From the NCBI GenBank assembly GCA_033977485.1, contig CM066995.1, forward strand, positions 45,753,736 to 45,817,735: 64,000 nucleotides of DNA, given 5' to 3'. Below are positions 45,602 to 57,514 of this stretch, piece by piece. Position 1 is the stretch's first letter. Each line of letters opens with the position of its first letter. The stretch comes from Hydrangea macrophylla (Eukaryota; Streptophyta; Magnoliopsida; Cornales; Hydrangeaceae). The notes beneath the pieces were generated by a model. It saw nothing but the letters and a program-made list of their open reading frames with translations, had not been told where the DNA came from and ran no database searches. The translations under genes were made by a program, and so were the position numbers.

Positions 45602-47072
45602 TGTAGTAACCCGTGTTTTCATGTTTAAATTGACGATTTAGACTTCGTGTGCGATTTTAGCGAAAATTGGTCACAGGGGTATTTTGGTCATTTCTTCAAT
45701 TTTATAAGTCATGAACTAAAAATATATTTTTTGGAAAAAGTTGCGTGAGATTAAATGATTTGGTATTCGTGTTGGAAGTTAAGATTTTTCGAGTCATATT
45801 TAAAATTAAATCTAATATTTTCTCTTTTAATTTTAACAGTAGCAGAATTTTGTTTTCAGATTTTTGTTAAGAAAACGAAGGAAATTTAAGATTTTGCCCG
45901 CGTTGTCCCAAGCAAAACTCGATTCTGCACACTTTTTGTCTAATGCAATTTTCTCAGATTCTGCACCGTTTGGGCAGAAAACGAGGATTTCAGTAGCAGT
46001 TTTTAGAATGCTACCAATTAATTAGAAGTTAGTGGATTGTTAGGCCAATGTCTCTAAGTAGAGTTATAGGTGCATTAGTGTATGTTTACATCATCTTGCA
46101 TATTCCTTATAAACTACCAACTAATTAGAAGTTAGTGGATTGTTAGGCCAATGTCTCTAAGTGGAGTTATAGGTGCATTAGTGTATGTTTACATCATCTT
46201 GCATATTCCTTATAAACTACCCATTAATTAGAAGTTAGTGGTTAATAAGTGGATTGTTAGGCCATTGTCTCCAAGTGGAAGCTTGGCTATTTATACACTC
46301 AAATACTCTCTCAAACACACACATTCTACACTTCTAGCATAGAGAGCTTGAGAGAGTCACATAGAGAGAGATTTATATATATACACAATTATAGATATAC
46401 ATACACCTCGAGTTAGAAGAAGAAGAAGAAGAAGAAGAAGAAGAGAAGTGTTTGGGAGTTGCTCAACATCATTTATAGGTACCGGGTTGTGTACAATATG
46501 CTTTCTAAATTCTCCGGAGTATTTCTTTGTTATCTCTACTTGTACTCTTTTTGCAGTTATGTTGTGTTTTCATTTGGAATCAATGAGTATGTGTTTATTG
46601 CTAAGTGCTATGGGACTAAAGGGTCATGAGCAAGGAGCACCTACCAACAGTCCAACAGGCCTCAGGGACCGACGTACTGGAGACGGGTGAGGTGAGGTGA
46701 GGTGTCTCTTGCTATGTGATCAAGAGGAACCTGGTATGATGCTATTGGTATGAGCGTTTGGCTAGTGTGAGCAGTTGGGTTGTGAGACTGGTCAATTGAT
46801 TTGATGTCATTCTATGTATTTGATTGTCATTATCCTTTTGAGCCTTTATTATTCTTGTCATATTGTATACTTCCCGGTATGGTTTTTAGATGCAGGCAGT
46901 GCCGGTAACCGAAGCCTAGAAGGGAGACAAGGTTAAGGATGATATAGGAGATCCGTGGAGAATATGGACCTGCTGGGAGTTTTAAAGAAATTTTGTATTT
47001 TTATTTTAAAGAATCAAGTGTGATTTATTTAATTTTTCAATGGAAATACGCTTATTTTTGCGGGGCGTCCCA
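45602..47072 (+). repeat. 5' LTR of nearly empty element
   Basis: TATA-like TATTTATAC at 46289-46297. U3 carries two and a half copies of a 103-bp tandem repeat (46011-46113, 46114-46216, 46217-46275). A (GAA)n run fills 46420-46443. An 80-codon frame at 46448-46690 recurs in the other LTR and has no known motif. Confidence 0.93.
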
Positions 47073-47074
47073 AA

Positions 47075-47087
47075 TGGTATCAGAGCC
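47075..47087 (+). promoter_or_regulatory. Primer-binding site, initiator tRNA-Met
   Basis: TGGTATCAGAGCC lies two bases after the LTR. Confidence 0.9.
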
Positions 47088-47162
47088 TGTCCCCAGCCGG
47101 AAATGTAGGACTAAGTCAAGGTTAGATAGTCTACATCGCCTGGGAGGAGTCAGAGAAGGTTG

Positions 47163-47184
47163 AAAAAAAAAAAAAAAAAAAAAA
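47163..47184 (+). repeat. Poly-A run in the 240-bp interior
   Basis: About 21 A's within otherwise unique short internal sequence. Confidence 0.9.
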
Positions 47185-47300
47185 TTTGTTATTTTATAAA
47201 ACAAAATATGTTATATTTGTTTTAAACATTATTTTAAGAAATTTATGAAGTTATTTACCAAATGCTTTTATCTCTAGATTTCGGGACGAAATCTCTATTA

Positions 47301-47312
47301 AGGAGGGGAGAT
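47301..47312 (+). promoter_or_regulatory. Polypurine tract
   Basis: AAGGAGGGGAGA or nearly so abuts the 3' LTR. The preceding 'tttcgggacgaaatctc' is typical of the 3' end of chromovirus-type gypsy elements. Confidence 0.8.
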
Positions 47313-48783
47313 TGTAGTAACCCGTGTTTTCATGTTTAAATTGACGATTTAGACTTCGTGTGCGATTTTAGCGAAAATTGGTCACAGGGGTATTTTGGTC
47401 ATTTCTTCAATTTTATAAGTCATGAACTAAAAATATATTTTTTGGAAAAAGTTGCGTGAGATTAAATGATTTGGTATTCGTGTTGGAAGTTAAGATTTTT
47501 CGAGTCATATTTAAAATTAAATCTAATATTTTCTCTTTTAATTTTAACAGTAGCAGAATTTTGTTTTCAGATTTTTGTTAAGAAAACGAAGGAAATTTAA
47601 GATTTTGCCCGCGTTGTCCCAAGCAAAACTCGATTCTGCACACTTTTTGTCTAATGCAATTTTCTCAGATTCTGCACCGTTTGGGCAGAAAACGAGGATT
47701 TCAGTAGCAGTTTTTAGAATGCTACCAATTAATTAGAAGTTAGTGGATTGTTAGGCCAATGTCTCTAAGTAGAGTTATAGGTGCATTAGTGTATGTTTAC
47801 ATCATCTTGCATATTCCTTATAAACTACCAACTAATTAGAAGTTAGTGGATTGTTAGGCCAATGTCTCTAAGTGGAGTTATAGGTGCATTAGTGTATGTT
47901 TACATCATCTTGCATATTCCTTATAAACTACCCATTAATTAGAAGTTAGTGGTTAATAAGTGGATTGTTAGGCCATTGTCTCCAAGTGGAAGCTTGGCTA
48001 TTTATACACTCAAATACTCTCTCAAACACACACATTCTACACTTCTAGCATAGAGAGCTTGAGAGAGTCACATAGAGAGAGATTTATATATATACACAAT
48101 TATAGATATACATACACCTCGAGTTAGAAGAAGAAGAAGAAGAAGAAGAAGAAGAGAAGTGTTTGGGAGTTGCTCAACATCATTTATAGGTACCGGGTTG
48201 TGTACAATATGCTTTCTAAATTCTCCGGAGTATTTCTTTGTTATCTCTACTTGTACTCTTTTTGCAGTTATGTTGTGTTTTCATTTGGAATCAATGAGTA
48301 TGTGTTTATTGCTAAGTGCTATGGGACTAAAGGGTCATGAGCAAGGAGCACCTACCAACAGTCCAACAGGCCTCAGGGACCGACGTACTGGAGACGGGTG
48401 AGGTGAGGTGAGGTGTCTCTTGCTATGTGATCAAGAGGAACCTGGTATGATGCTATTGGTATGAGCGTTTGGCTAGTGTGAGCAGTTGGGTTGTGAGACT
48501 GGTCAATTGATTTGATGTCATTCTATGTATTTGATTGTCATTATCCTTTTGAGCCTTTATTATTCTTGTCATATTGTATACTTCCCGGTATGGTTTTTAG
48601 ATGCAGGCAGTGCCGGTAACCGAAGCCTAGAAGGGAGACAAGGTTAAGGATGATATAGGAGATCCGTGGAGAATATGGACCTGCTGGGAGTTTTAAAGAA
48701 ATTTTGTATTTTTATTTTAAAGAATCAAGTGTGATTTATTTAATTTTTCAATGGAAATACGCTTATTTTTGCGGGGCGTCACA
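47313..48783 (+). repeat. 3' LTR of nearly empty element
   Basis: It has the same length as 45602-47072 and is essentially identical to it, ending GGGGCGTCACA. Confidence 0.93.
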
Positions 48784-50846
48784 GAATAAGGCAGCAGATT
48801 TACGCTTGCTCCTAGATCAAGGAGTGCGTTATCTATCTTTTGATTCCCAATTCTGCATGAGACAGTAGGTGTACCGGGATCTTTGAGTTTTGGAGGCAAC
48901 TCATTTTGAATGATCGCGCTGGCTTGGCATGCGACATACGCATGTTTCTTCACGCTTTGCCTCCTCTTGACCGTGCATAGATCTTTGAGATACTTAGCAT
49001 AGGCCGGCACTTGCTTGATAGCATCTAGGAGTGGAAGGTTAATTTTAACTTGCTTAAACAATTCCAGAAACTCTTGATTCTTCGTCTCATTCTTGGGTTT
49101 CTTCAACCGTTGAGGATAAGGTGCAGGAAAGGGGCATTTTGGTGGTTCCTCCTTAACAGACTCCTTCCCAGGCCTTCGCTCAACTTCTTCCTCTACTCTA
49201 GGAGCTTCAATGTTTGCCTTGATTGGTTCGTCATTAGTAGACGGCTCCTCCTCTTGAGTAGATGGTAGCTCAACTTCTTCATCCACCACTTCCTCCTCTT
49301 TGTACACTTCGGGAGTGGACAGAGGCATGCTTTTCTCTATGATTTTTCCACTTCTCAGTGTAGTCACAGCTTTAGCATGTTCTTGATTGTTAGGACCATT
49401 GTTATGTTCCTTGGGGTTCTGAAGTGGTTGGGCAGGGAATGTTCCTCCTGAGCCTTCTTGCCGTGCATCTATCCTCTCTAATGTAGCAGACATTCTACTC
49501 ATCATTTGGATGAGTTGCTGCGTTAGATTGGCATTAGCAAGTGGCTCTTCTTCTTGTACCTTCTTGTGCGGTGGCACATAGGTATTGGTTTGTGGTGCAT
49601 TGGAGGGTTGAGCTTGATTGTAATTATTGGTTCTGTTTTGATTGTAATGCTGGGCTGGCCTATTGTTTTGCCCTTGATATTGATTGTTGTTGTAGGGCTG
49701 CTGTTGATATTGATTTTGGGCCCCAGCATTATTTCTCCAATCAAAACCGGGGTGATTCCATCTATTGTTACTTTGAAAGTTATTGTTGGAATTCCCCGCC
49801 CCTCGAAAACCTTGCATGGCATTCATCTCTATAGGGGCTTGCTCTTGAAAATATGGCACATTAGGACAATATTGAGTTGTATGTCCCAACATGTTGCATG
49901 TGCCACATGGTTCTTCAGGCATGACTTGCCTAGAGCTCTCTCCTTTCATGCTTAACTCCTCTACCTTCTTTGCTAGCTCTGCATACTTAGTCATGAGGTG
50001 ATCTTCATTGGTTAGCTGGTATAGGCTTTTCTCCTCTACACAAGATATCTGTGAGCGTGAGATATTGTCAGAATTTGACCATTCATGAGCGTATTCAGCT
50101 AACCATTCGAAATGGGCTTCGGCCTCTTCAGTGTTTTTACGCAGAAATGGTCCAGAGCTCATTGTTTCCACCAACTTCTTTGTTTCACCATTCAATCCCT
50201 GATAAAAGAAGCTGATAGTTCGCCATTTCTCAAACCCATGGTGTGGGCACGAGAGAAGCAAATCTTTGAAACGCTCCCACGCTTGTGTGAAGGTTTCATT
50301 GCTCTTTTGTTTATAGGAATTGATTTGACGCTGAAGATCTGTGGTCATGCGAGTAGGATAGAATTTCTTCAGAAACGCGGTGCTCATCGCATGCCAGGTG
50401 AAAATTGAATTAGGTTTTAGGGAGTGGAGCCACGCCTTCGCTTTATCTTTCAAAGTGAAAGGGAATAGCATTAGATGCGTCACCTCCCTAGGACAAGTTT
50501 GCGAGAATGTTTTGCAAACATCCTCGAAATCGGTGACATGTAAATACGCCTTCTCGCTTTCCATCCCATGAAAAGTGGGAAGCAATTGAATCATCCCATT
50601 ACGAAACTGAAATTCGCCATTATGCGGTGGGATTTGAATGCAAGAGGGCGTATGTGCATGTTCTGGTTGCATGAGATCGCAAAGAGGACGGAGTGCCTCA
50701 TCAATTGGTACCACAACATTGTCACCATTTTCACTCTGATGATCATCCATTGATGCAGTTGGAGTGGCTATTGGGTTGATGGAGCTTTCAGAGTCAGACA
50801 GGTAGAAAGGATTTCCAAAAATTCCTTCAATAGAATTCTCGGACAT
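48784..50846 (-). CDS. Athila gag and N-terminal protease, truncated by insertion
   Basis: It starts MSENSIEGIFGN at 50846. A retrotransposon Gag capsid region spans about residues 95-240. A CCHC zinc knuckle (C-G-T-C...H...C, about 314-327) follows, then a Gln/Asn-rich stretch (340-420), an acidic region (about 500-570) and a Pro-rich linker. The protease active-site word LLDLGASVNLLPYS ends the reading at about residue 686, where the nested LTR element enters; 23 more codons of LTR sequence precede a stop. Gag forms the virus-like particle in which reverse transcription takes place. The frame is otherwise intact, consistent with a young element. Confidence 0.92.
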
Positions 50847-50961
50847 GAACTAGGAGAGTCCCTAGGGTGAGAACTTACCCAAAAGAACTGAAAAGAAGAG
50901 AAAATAAAAATAGAAAGAGATGAAGAGAGACTGAGGTAATCTAAGGAATTGATCGTCGCCT

Positions 50962-50979
50962 TCCCCGGCAACGGCGCCA
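50962..50979 (-). promoter_or_regulatory. Primer-binding site, tRNA-Asp
   Basis: TGGCGCCGTTGCCGGGGA on the minus strand, six bases after the 5' LTR. This is the primer site typical of Athila. Confidence 0.9.
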
Positions 50980-50985
50980 AAAACT

Positions 50986-52622
50986 TGACACGAGAAAAAT
51001 CTTGTGCGCTCTTGTGCAATACCCAAGTGTAGGTAGACGTGCAAGTAATATCTGGTAAGACCAGGTCGATCCCACAGGGAAGGTGTTGACCTATTGAATT
51101 AGACTAACCTCTAAAAAAATAAAATAAAACGAATAAGATTGAACGATGGTGCGGAACACAAAGTTCCGCAAACTAGAATTACTACTGAAGATAATTAAAA
51201 TTAACTGAACAATCTAACTAGCTAATTAAAACAGTACTCTAAATTGAGAAGTTTAACTTTTAAAAGAAAGTGTTGGGATTACACGAATCCACAGTAATCT
51301 AACCATCTACCATGCATTTACCTTGAAGCACAAAGGAGTATATTACCCACAATTTTCCGTATTCCTCTAAAGATAGAGAATCCATGGCCCTTTCATGACC
51401 GGGACCATATCATCACAGTTAAATTAAAATACTTGAAAGCGGTTTAATCCAATAGTTGAGACTCGCATCCTCAATGGTGTTAGCATTGAAGATGGTTTGC
51501 AAAATGTATTGAAAGAAAATGCCTTAGGGCCTTAGTTTTAAAACTGTTTTGACAAACTGAGCATTTATTTGGGACAGAATGATAACAAATCTTAAAGCAA
51601 AAGGTCTTGGAATACTGCAGGGAACATCCTCAAGAATCCGAGAGTTCGATCGATCGACGCGCTTTCGATCGATCGAAGACCTTCATCCCTCAATCGATCG
51701 AACTGACTTCGATCGATTGACTGTCTCTGGTTCGATCGATCGAAGTGACTTCGATCGATCGAACACAGCGATTATTCTGCTGCATGGCAGAGGCTGGAGA
51801 TCACTGTTTCATCGTGTTCTCCCAACATGGGACTACTCAGACATCGTCTGGAGTGTCAAAGATTGATTTTTAACGTAAGAAAACATTAACACCTTGTTTG
51901 GTTGTGAGTTATTCATGAAAACTACGAAATCTATGGTTCTACAACTATTTAACATATAATATCACGAGATGAGCAATTAAACTATGACTACTAAGTGCAG
52001 AATCTAAGTGAGCAGTATATAGATAACCTGGAATAGAAGATACTTGTATTAACTCATAGAAATCCAATCCACAATGTAAATATTCAATGAAAACCTACAA
52101 AAAACCAAGCAAACTCTCTATCTCTCTCTATAAAACTGTTAAAGTGTAAAGTGGGCGTCCTCCTGGACGTGTACAATACTCCTATATATAAGCAAACCTA
52201 AGAAACTAGGGTTAAAACCCGCATCTGCTGCCTACGCAAATGTTACTGGAAATACCCCGTTCGATCGATCGAACCGCTCTCGATCGATCGAACCCTTAAG
52301 CCTCAAGCGCTTCAACTCTCTTTGAGCGATCGAACTCTCGATCGATCGAACCTTCTTAGATCGATCGAACTCCACATTTCAGCTTTGGCTTCTTTTGTTT
52401 TCATTCCAGCATTCCATTTATTCTGATGTTCATCTGTTTAGTCCACACAGCAGTAATCTGCACAAACAACAGCTAAAACAATACAACTTATCATAGATTA
52501 ATCATAGTGTATAGAAATTAGCCTTGCAATGCAAATCGCAGATAAAACGGGAAGTTGTGATAAAAACTAATACAATTTTTTCCTTTAGCGCGGTTGTATT
52601 TTACAAATACCCCCGCTTTGCA
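50986..52622 (-). repeat. Athila 5' LTR
   Basis: 1,637 bp starting TGCAAAGCGGGGG at 52622 on the minus strand. Palindrome clusters at 51645-51764 and 52260-52369 and the TATA box near 52190 mirror the 3' LTR. Confidence 0.93.
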
Positions 52623-52790
52623 GCTACTCATGCACTTTCCAACGATCATTGCCGATCAACCTTACCTTCCAATTGACGCCGATGCCGTCGCCGAAGATGA
52701 TGAATCAGAGAGTAGCGAGCCATCTTTGGAGGTTCTACAGGACTGGTAACAATTTGTGTTGTGGATGAGAACAAGAAGCTTGAAGGCCGG
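52623..52790 (+). pseudogene. SPX-domain exon, continuation after the Athila
   Basis: Across the GCTAC duplication the frame continues as LLMHFPTIIADQPYLPID, then an acidic, Ser-rich stretch and SLEVLQDW, matching the linker before the second helical part of SPX4-like proteins. A stop (TAA at about 52747) follows the Trp; weaker similarity (VVDENKKLEG) continues in another frame. The fragment is therefore interrupted by the Athila, at least one frameshift and a stop. Confidence 0.65.
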
Positions 52791-52869
52791 AGTTCTCGAC
52801 ACAGATTGATGCAAGAAAGAGAATCACAGATCAAAAATTCGAGAGAAGCACAGTCTGGAGTTCTAGTAT

Positions 52870-53290
52870 AGAGAGAAAAGTCAGAATTTTTCACAGAAAA
52901 GTGAGAATTTCTCACCTAAAAGTGAGAAATTTGTATTGAAAAGGTGAGAAATTTATTTTCATTTTGTGAGAAATTACTCGTCATATCCGTTTAAAAGGTG
53001 TGATATGTATATATATATATTTTTTAATTCTTCTCGAAAATTGTTAATTGTTGATAATTTTCTCATCAAATCCTCTCTGTGTATGCTTATTTTTGTTTTT
53101 AAAAGTGGGTTATTCTACTCTTCTAGTATAAGTAAGAAATTTTCAATCGTTATACACATTAAAATATGAAATTCTCACTATTTTCATACTTAGTTAATAT
53201 AGTGAGAAATTTCACACTATTTAGCGAAATCTCAGTGATAATTTTTTCACTTTTTAAGTATGAAGTTCTGAATTCGTAGTGCGAAATTAT
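52870..53290. repeat. GTGAGAAATT phrase array
   Basis: About ten occurrences of GTGAGAAAT(T) or its inverse AATTTCTCAC (for example 52905, 52922, 52945, 52967, 53199) lie at irregular spacing, with more at 53645-53760. No gene is seen here. Confidence 0.6.
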
Positions 53291-53308
53291 CAAGAGTTTG
53301 TGAGCAAA

Positions 53309-53310
<2 letters not shown>

Positions 53311-53347
<37 letters not shown>
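53311..53347. repeat. (CT)n microsatellite
   Basis: About 18 CT dinucleotides. Confidence 0.95.
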
Positions 53348-53349
<2 letters not shown>

Positions 53350-53897
53350 CATATATATAGTTATGGGAAGTAAATATTATGTGTGTATATATATATAATA
53401 GAACAACTCTGTGTATTTTAGGGATTGAAAATCGATAGTTATAGGTAAGGTAGTCGAAAATTTAGGAGATTTTGGATGTGGGGAGTTTTATTCCTAAAAT
53501 CAAGGTGGTTGTGTTGAAAAGAGTAGGATTCTTGGTTTATGAACATTTAATCTTTAAATTCAAAATTCGTATGTTATTTTGTTCAGATATGAAGGAGAGG
53601 ATTAACAACTATTGTGGTGGAAATTCAAGATTCGTAGAAAATATGTGAGAATTTTGATGAACAATTATTGCAGAATTTCTCGCTTTTTATGAAGGAACAT
53701 GGTATTAAAAAGTGAGAAATTATACAAAAGGTAAGATGAACTTTTTTTTTTGTTGAGAAATTCATAACTGTTCTAAATATGAAGTTGTTAAATGTAGTTG
53801 ATAATCTGAGATTCTGGTAATAAACTTGTTGGAAGAAGTGACTTAGCATAATTCGTCACTGTGGTAATCTTTTTTTTTTTACTTACCATTATGTATG

Positions 53898-54060
53898 TGA
53901 TTTGTTTTGTTTCTCTATGTATATATATAGTTATATCTGTTTTTAAATTCAAAACCCTCATTCTGAGGAGTAAATATGGTGATTTGTTTTGTTTCTCTAT
54001 GTATATATATAGTTATATCTATTTTTAATTTCAAAACCCTCATTATGAGGAGTAAATAGT
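53898..54060 (+). repeat. Tandem duplication of about 82 bp
   Basis: Two adjacent copies of 'gtgatttgttttgtttctct' through 'gaggagtaaata' (53898-53979 and 53980-54060). Confidence 0.9.
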
Positions 54061-54211
54061 GTGTGTGTATATGTATTTCTAAAAATAACTAAATGGGGGT
54101 ATTTTGATCCTCAAAATAAGTAGGGGACCTATTTCTAGTTTCATTTTAAAAAGGGACATATTTCTAGTTATGTGTCTATATTAGGACTAAATTCTAAGTT
54201 ACCCAAAAATT

Positions 54212-54470
54212 TACTCCGTCCTAATAAAGTTTTATTATATTAATTTTTTTACTTCTTAAAGAGTCATTTTTCAATTTTACTCTTAGATGGGATAGGTATT
54301 TGATTTTTTGCTTATTTTGGGATCCCAAATAAATGCTACTTTATCTTTATTATAAGGGTGATTTTGAAAAGTAAGTAAAAACTATATACCAATTTAGAAA
54401 AATAAATACTTATTGTGAGACATCTAAAAAAGTATATGTGAAAACTTATTATTATGGGAGGAAGGGAGTA
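54212..54470. mobile_element. Degenerate Stowaway MITE
   Basis: It starts TACTCCGTCCTAATAAAG and ends GGGAGGAAGGGAGTA with TA at each end. The body matches the copies at 12981 and 55196 but with more changes, so it is older. Confidence 0.75.
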
Positions 54471-55195
54471 AAAAAGAATCAAACTTACGTAAATGTGCAG
54501 ATGAGTGTTAGTTGTAGACAATACAGTCCACACGTGGAGGAATGAAGACTGTGAGGGTTGCTTAGTGTCCTAAAGTAAGCCCAACCTAAAATCACCGAAG
54601 AATCCCTTATTGACTTCTGTATTTTTTTTTGAAAGCCAGGGAGAGAATGCTTTGGCAAATAAGTAATTTTTCAGTCAAATAAGGGCAAAATAGAAAGTTC
54701 ATATTTTTTGACGTGCTTGCTTATCTGTTTTTATAGTATACTGGAGTAATAGATAGTAGATATGTGTGAAACACAAGGCATCCCTATTTTTATGGCTATA
54801 AGGCCTCGTTTGTTTGCCGGATAGGATAAATGGGTATTGTATAAAAATGTAATTAGTTATCCTGGACAAACTAACCACAGGATAAAACAGTGCAGTATTA
54901 TTTTTATGCTGTGTTTGGTTCCTGTCGGATTATACTGGGTATAAAACTAAAATAGTCCAATAGTATGTTTGGATTACCATGGTATAAGATTGGATTAATT
55001 TACAACTTTACCAAAATGCCATAACATGTTTGACTATCTCAAGAAATCTAGAAGAACATTGACTCAAAAAAAAAAAAAAGAAAGAAAGAAGAAGATCTGG
55101 AAGAACATGTTATGGAGTACATGTTTGAGTATGCATAGATATATGGAAGAACATGTTTTGCAGAAATCGAATACGATGATATTTTGCAAAAGTAT

Positions 55196-55493
55196 TACTC
55201 TCCCTCCATCTCATAATAAGTATGCATTTCCAATTTGCACAATGTTTAAGAAAGTTGTATTATATTAATTTTTTTGGTTCATTAAAGAGTCACTTTCCAA
55301 TTTTATCCTTAGATGTGATGGGTGTTTGACTTTTTGTTTGTTTTGGGGCCACAAATAAATGATACTTTGTCTGTATTATAATGGTAGTTTTGGAAAGAAA
55401 GTAAAAACTATATACCAATGTAGGAAAGTGGACACTTATTGTGGGATACCCAAAAAAGGAAATGTGGACACTTATTATGGAACGGAGGGAGTA
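55196..55493. mobile_element. Stowaway MITE nested in the Harbinger-like element
   Basis: It has TACTCTCCCTCCATCTCAT at the left and GGAACGGAGGGAGTA at the right, with a body close to the element at 12981-13276. Confidence 0.88.
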
Positions 55494-55896
55494 ACATACT
55501 GTTTGAAGAAGATTGTCCAATCTGACAAAAATCTTCACAAGGGTTTTCTATAAAACTAAGAAATTTCATTGAGGTTTCTAAAAAGCAATCAAATTAAAAC
55601 TAATCAATTATCTTTCATCACTAAGAGGCCCTAAATCACTTTTGATTTCTAGATCTGGGTCTAAAAAGCAATCAAAACAAAATCATCAATTATCATTCAT
55701 CACTACCAAGCCCTAAATCACTTTTGATTTCTAGATCTGGGTCTAAAAGCAATCAAAACTAAAAATCATCAAAAGCTATCAAAACTAAAAATCATCAAAC
55801 TCATCATTTATAATTTATCACAACTTTCTTCTCTCGATCTGGGTCTTCTTCATCTTCGATCTGGGTCTTTTCTCTCGTTGTCTGTCTTTGATCTGG

Positions 55897-55972
55897 TCCT
55901 CTCTCTCTCTCTCTCTCTTTTCGTCGATCTGGTCCCTTCTCTCTCTACTTCTTCTTCTCTTCATCGCAGCTT

Positions 55973-56013
<41 letters not shown>

Positions 56014-56044
56014 TCATCGCAGCTTTCGTTTCTCTCTCTCTCTC
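55897..56044. repeat. CT-rich microsatellites
   Basis: Several (CT)n runs (55897-55918, 55977-56008, 56032-56044). The open frame across them is low-complexity. Confidence 0.9.
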
Positions 56045-56343
56045 CTCAATGTAACGTGAGGTTTTTTTGGGATTGTGATTGTGAACCGCAAGTGAGGCAC
56101 CTTTTATATCAAGGACAAAATGGTCATTTGATTCTCTTATCTCACTTACACCTTATCCTCGCAATTTTAATACCACCTCCCCCCAGTTATTAAGTTATGT
56201 CCCCTAGTCAGCATAAATTTTAACCACATACTACAATACCTTGAGTTAATTTATACTAAAAAGACACAAACAAACACAGTATAAGCCCAGATTGGACTGT
56301 TTTAGTCCAATCCCCCTTAGTTATACGGCAACCAAACGAGCCC

Positions 56344-57514
56344 TAAATGTACAGTGAGGATAAGTGTTTTATTTTATGTTTTGGAAAAGCGTATTTGTAA
56401 AGGGATAAATTTATTTTTTTTTTCACAACATATGCTATTATTACTTTAGCATGAGTCCTAGATTATCAATTTGGGCCCACATAGGGCCCATGCACATTCA
56501 TGTGTGTATGATGCAATTATATTATTGTTGTGGATGATGGTAGATAAGTTTAATACTATCTATGCATGTTTGTTTAGAAAAATCAGTTATAAAATTTTTC
56601 CTTGAGTTACATGAGTAAAGTGATGACTATGAGCTTAGCGAATTTTCGATCTTGAAATTGTGATAAGGGAAGATATTTTGTTAATTGGATTTTAAAACAA
56701 ACATTTATAGAAAACTTGTGCATCATAATAATGTCAACCTCTTGTGCACATTCGTGAATGTAGAAATTTGCACCAAAAAGTAACATATACATTTGAATGT
56801 GAAAAGAACTCTTGGAGAAATTATTTCAATCAATGATCCAACCGGCTAATTGATCCCAAATTGGACCTAGGGCCCAATATTGCTAAAGACCTTAAGGGCC
56901 TATGGAATTTAATTCTAGCAAGACCAACACACGTGCCTCATTTTGATAAAGCAGCATAGACGATGATATGATTTGGGTATATAAGAACTACCCAATGACC
57001 TTTGAATATGGAATTAGCTCAAATTTGTTTTAGAGCACATCCACTACTAGAATGAAGAATCTGGTACTAAAGTTCGAAGTGAACTGTAAAATCCCAAACA
57101 CTTGATGACCAAGAATCTTATGTTGAAATCCGGTATGATTCAAGATCTAATAGGGACTACCTGTACTGGCGAGCATCAAGTTCAGTCTGTGATATGTTTT
57201 CAGTCTGACTCGTGGATACACATGAAATAGGTCATAACATAGAACGAGAGAATTGAGATTTGTTCTGATTATTCTCGGCATGTTTACCTGGCAACAGATC
57301 ACCATAAGGAAAGTCGTATGCATGACCAGTATTTCCATAAGTGAAAAAATAAGTGAGGTCGGTGGGCCCATATGCATTAGGCAGGCTAAGAGGTAGGGTG
57401 AGACTACAATAGGATGGATATTATGTTACATTGTTTTTATTGGACATGGTAATTTACGTAATAATTTCTTAAGAGTTAAAACGTTAACTCAACTTTTTTG
57501 ATTTCTTAAGTTAT
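56344..57514 (+). other. Copia interior, gag/protease region not recognisable
   Basis: By position this should hold the end of the leader, gag and protease. Frames are broken and I see no zinc knuckle or DSGA protease motif. Confidence 0.4.

Larger units (their letters stand above)
45602..48783 (+). mobile_element. Nearly empty LTR element (TRIM/LARD-like, gypsy-type ends)
   Basis: Two LTRs of exactly 1,471 bp (45602-47072 and 47313-48783) enclose only 240 bp. A perfect GAATA duplication flanks it (45597-45601 and 48784-48788). It has a tRNA-Met primer site and a polypurine tract but no coding capacity, so it must be mobilised by another element's proteins. By eye the LTRs differ only near the last bases (GTCCCA against GTCACA), so it is the youngest insertion here. 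It lies antisense to the Athila, inside its protease. Confidence 0.93.
35949..52622 (-). mobile_element. Athila-type Ty3/gypsy retrotransposon, split by a nested LTR element
   Basis: Two 1,637-bp LTRs and a perfect GCTAC duplication (35944-35948 and 52623-52627) define it. On the minus strand the order is 5' LTR, tRNA-Asp primer site, gag, protease, (reverse transcriptase missing), RNase H, integrase, two further reading frames, a purine tract and 3' LTR. The long 3' region and tRNA-Asp primer site fit the Athila lineage. The LTRs differ at about five sites by eye, so it is young, yet defective: its reverse transcriptase is deleted, pol carries a nonsense codon and a 3.2-kb element sits in protease. 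Confidence 0.92.
25426..54760 (-). mobile_element. Helitron-like element carrying gene fragments
   Basis: On the minus strand the 5' end reads TCTACTATCTATTACTCC from 54760. The 3' end is a GC-rich, partly decayed hairpin (25437-25453) followed by ACTTCAACTAG, with CTAG at 25426-25429. The flanking bases are A at the 5' side and T at the 3' side, the Helitron AT target; there is no target duplication, as expected. Without the Athila it is about 12.7 kb. It encodes no Rep or helicase, so it is non-autonomous. It carries a TTL exon, an SPX promoter and exon, and other UTR-like pieces. The stem pairs at only five of seven positions, so the 3' end call is moderate. Confidence 0.55.
54802..56343. 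mobile_element. PIF/Harbinger-like non-autonomous element
   Basis: Terminal inverted repeats GGCCTCGTTTGTTTGCCGGA / inverse of GGGCTCGTTTGGTTGCCGTA match at most of 22 positions and are flanked by TAA on both sides (54799-54801 and 56344-56346), the Harbinger target. It is 1.54 kb including a nested Stowaway and CT-rich tracts. No transposase is seen. Confidence 0.75.

Noticed and set aside
46448..46690. An 80-codon frame that appears twice (also 48159-48401)
   Set aside because: It is duplicated only because it lies in both LTRs of one young element; no known motif and no sign of coding constraint can be judged from identical copies.
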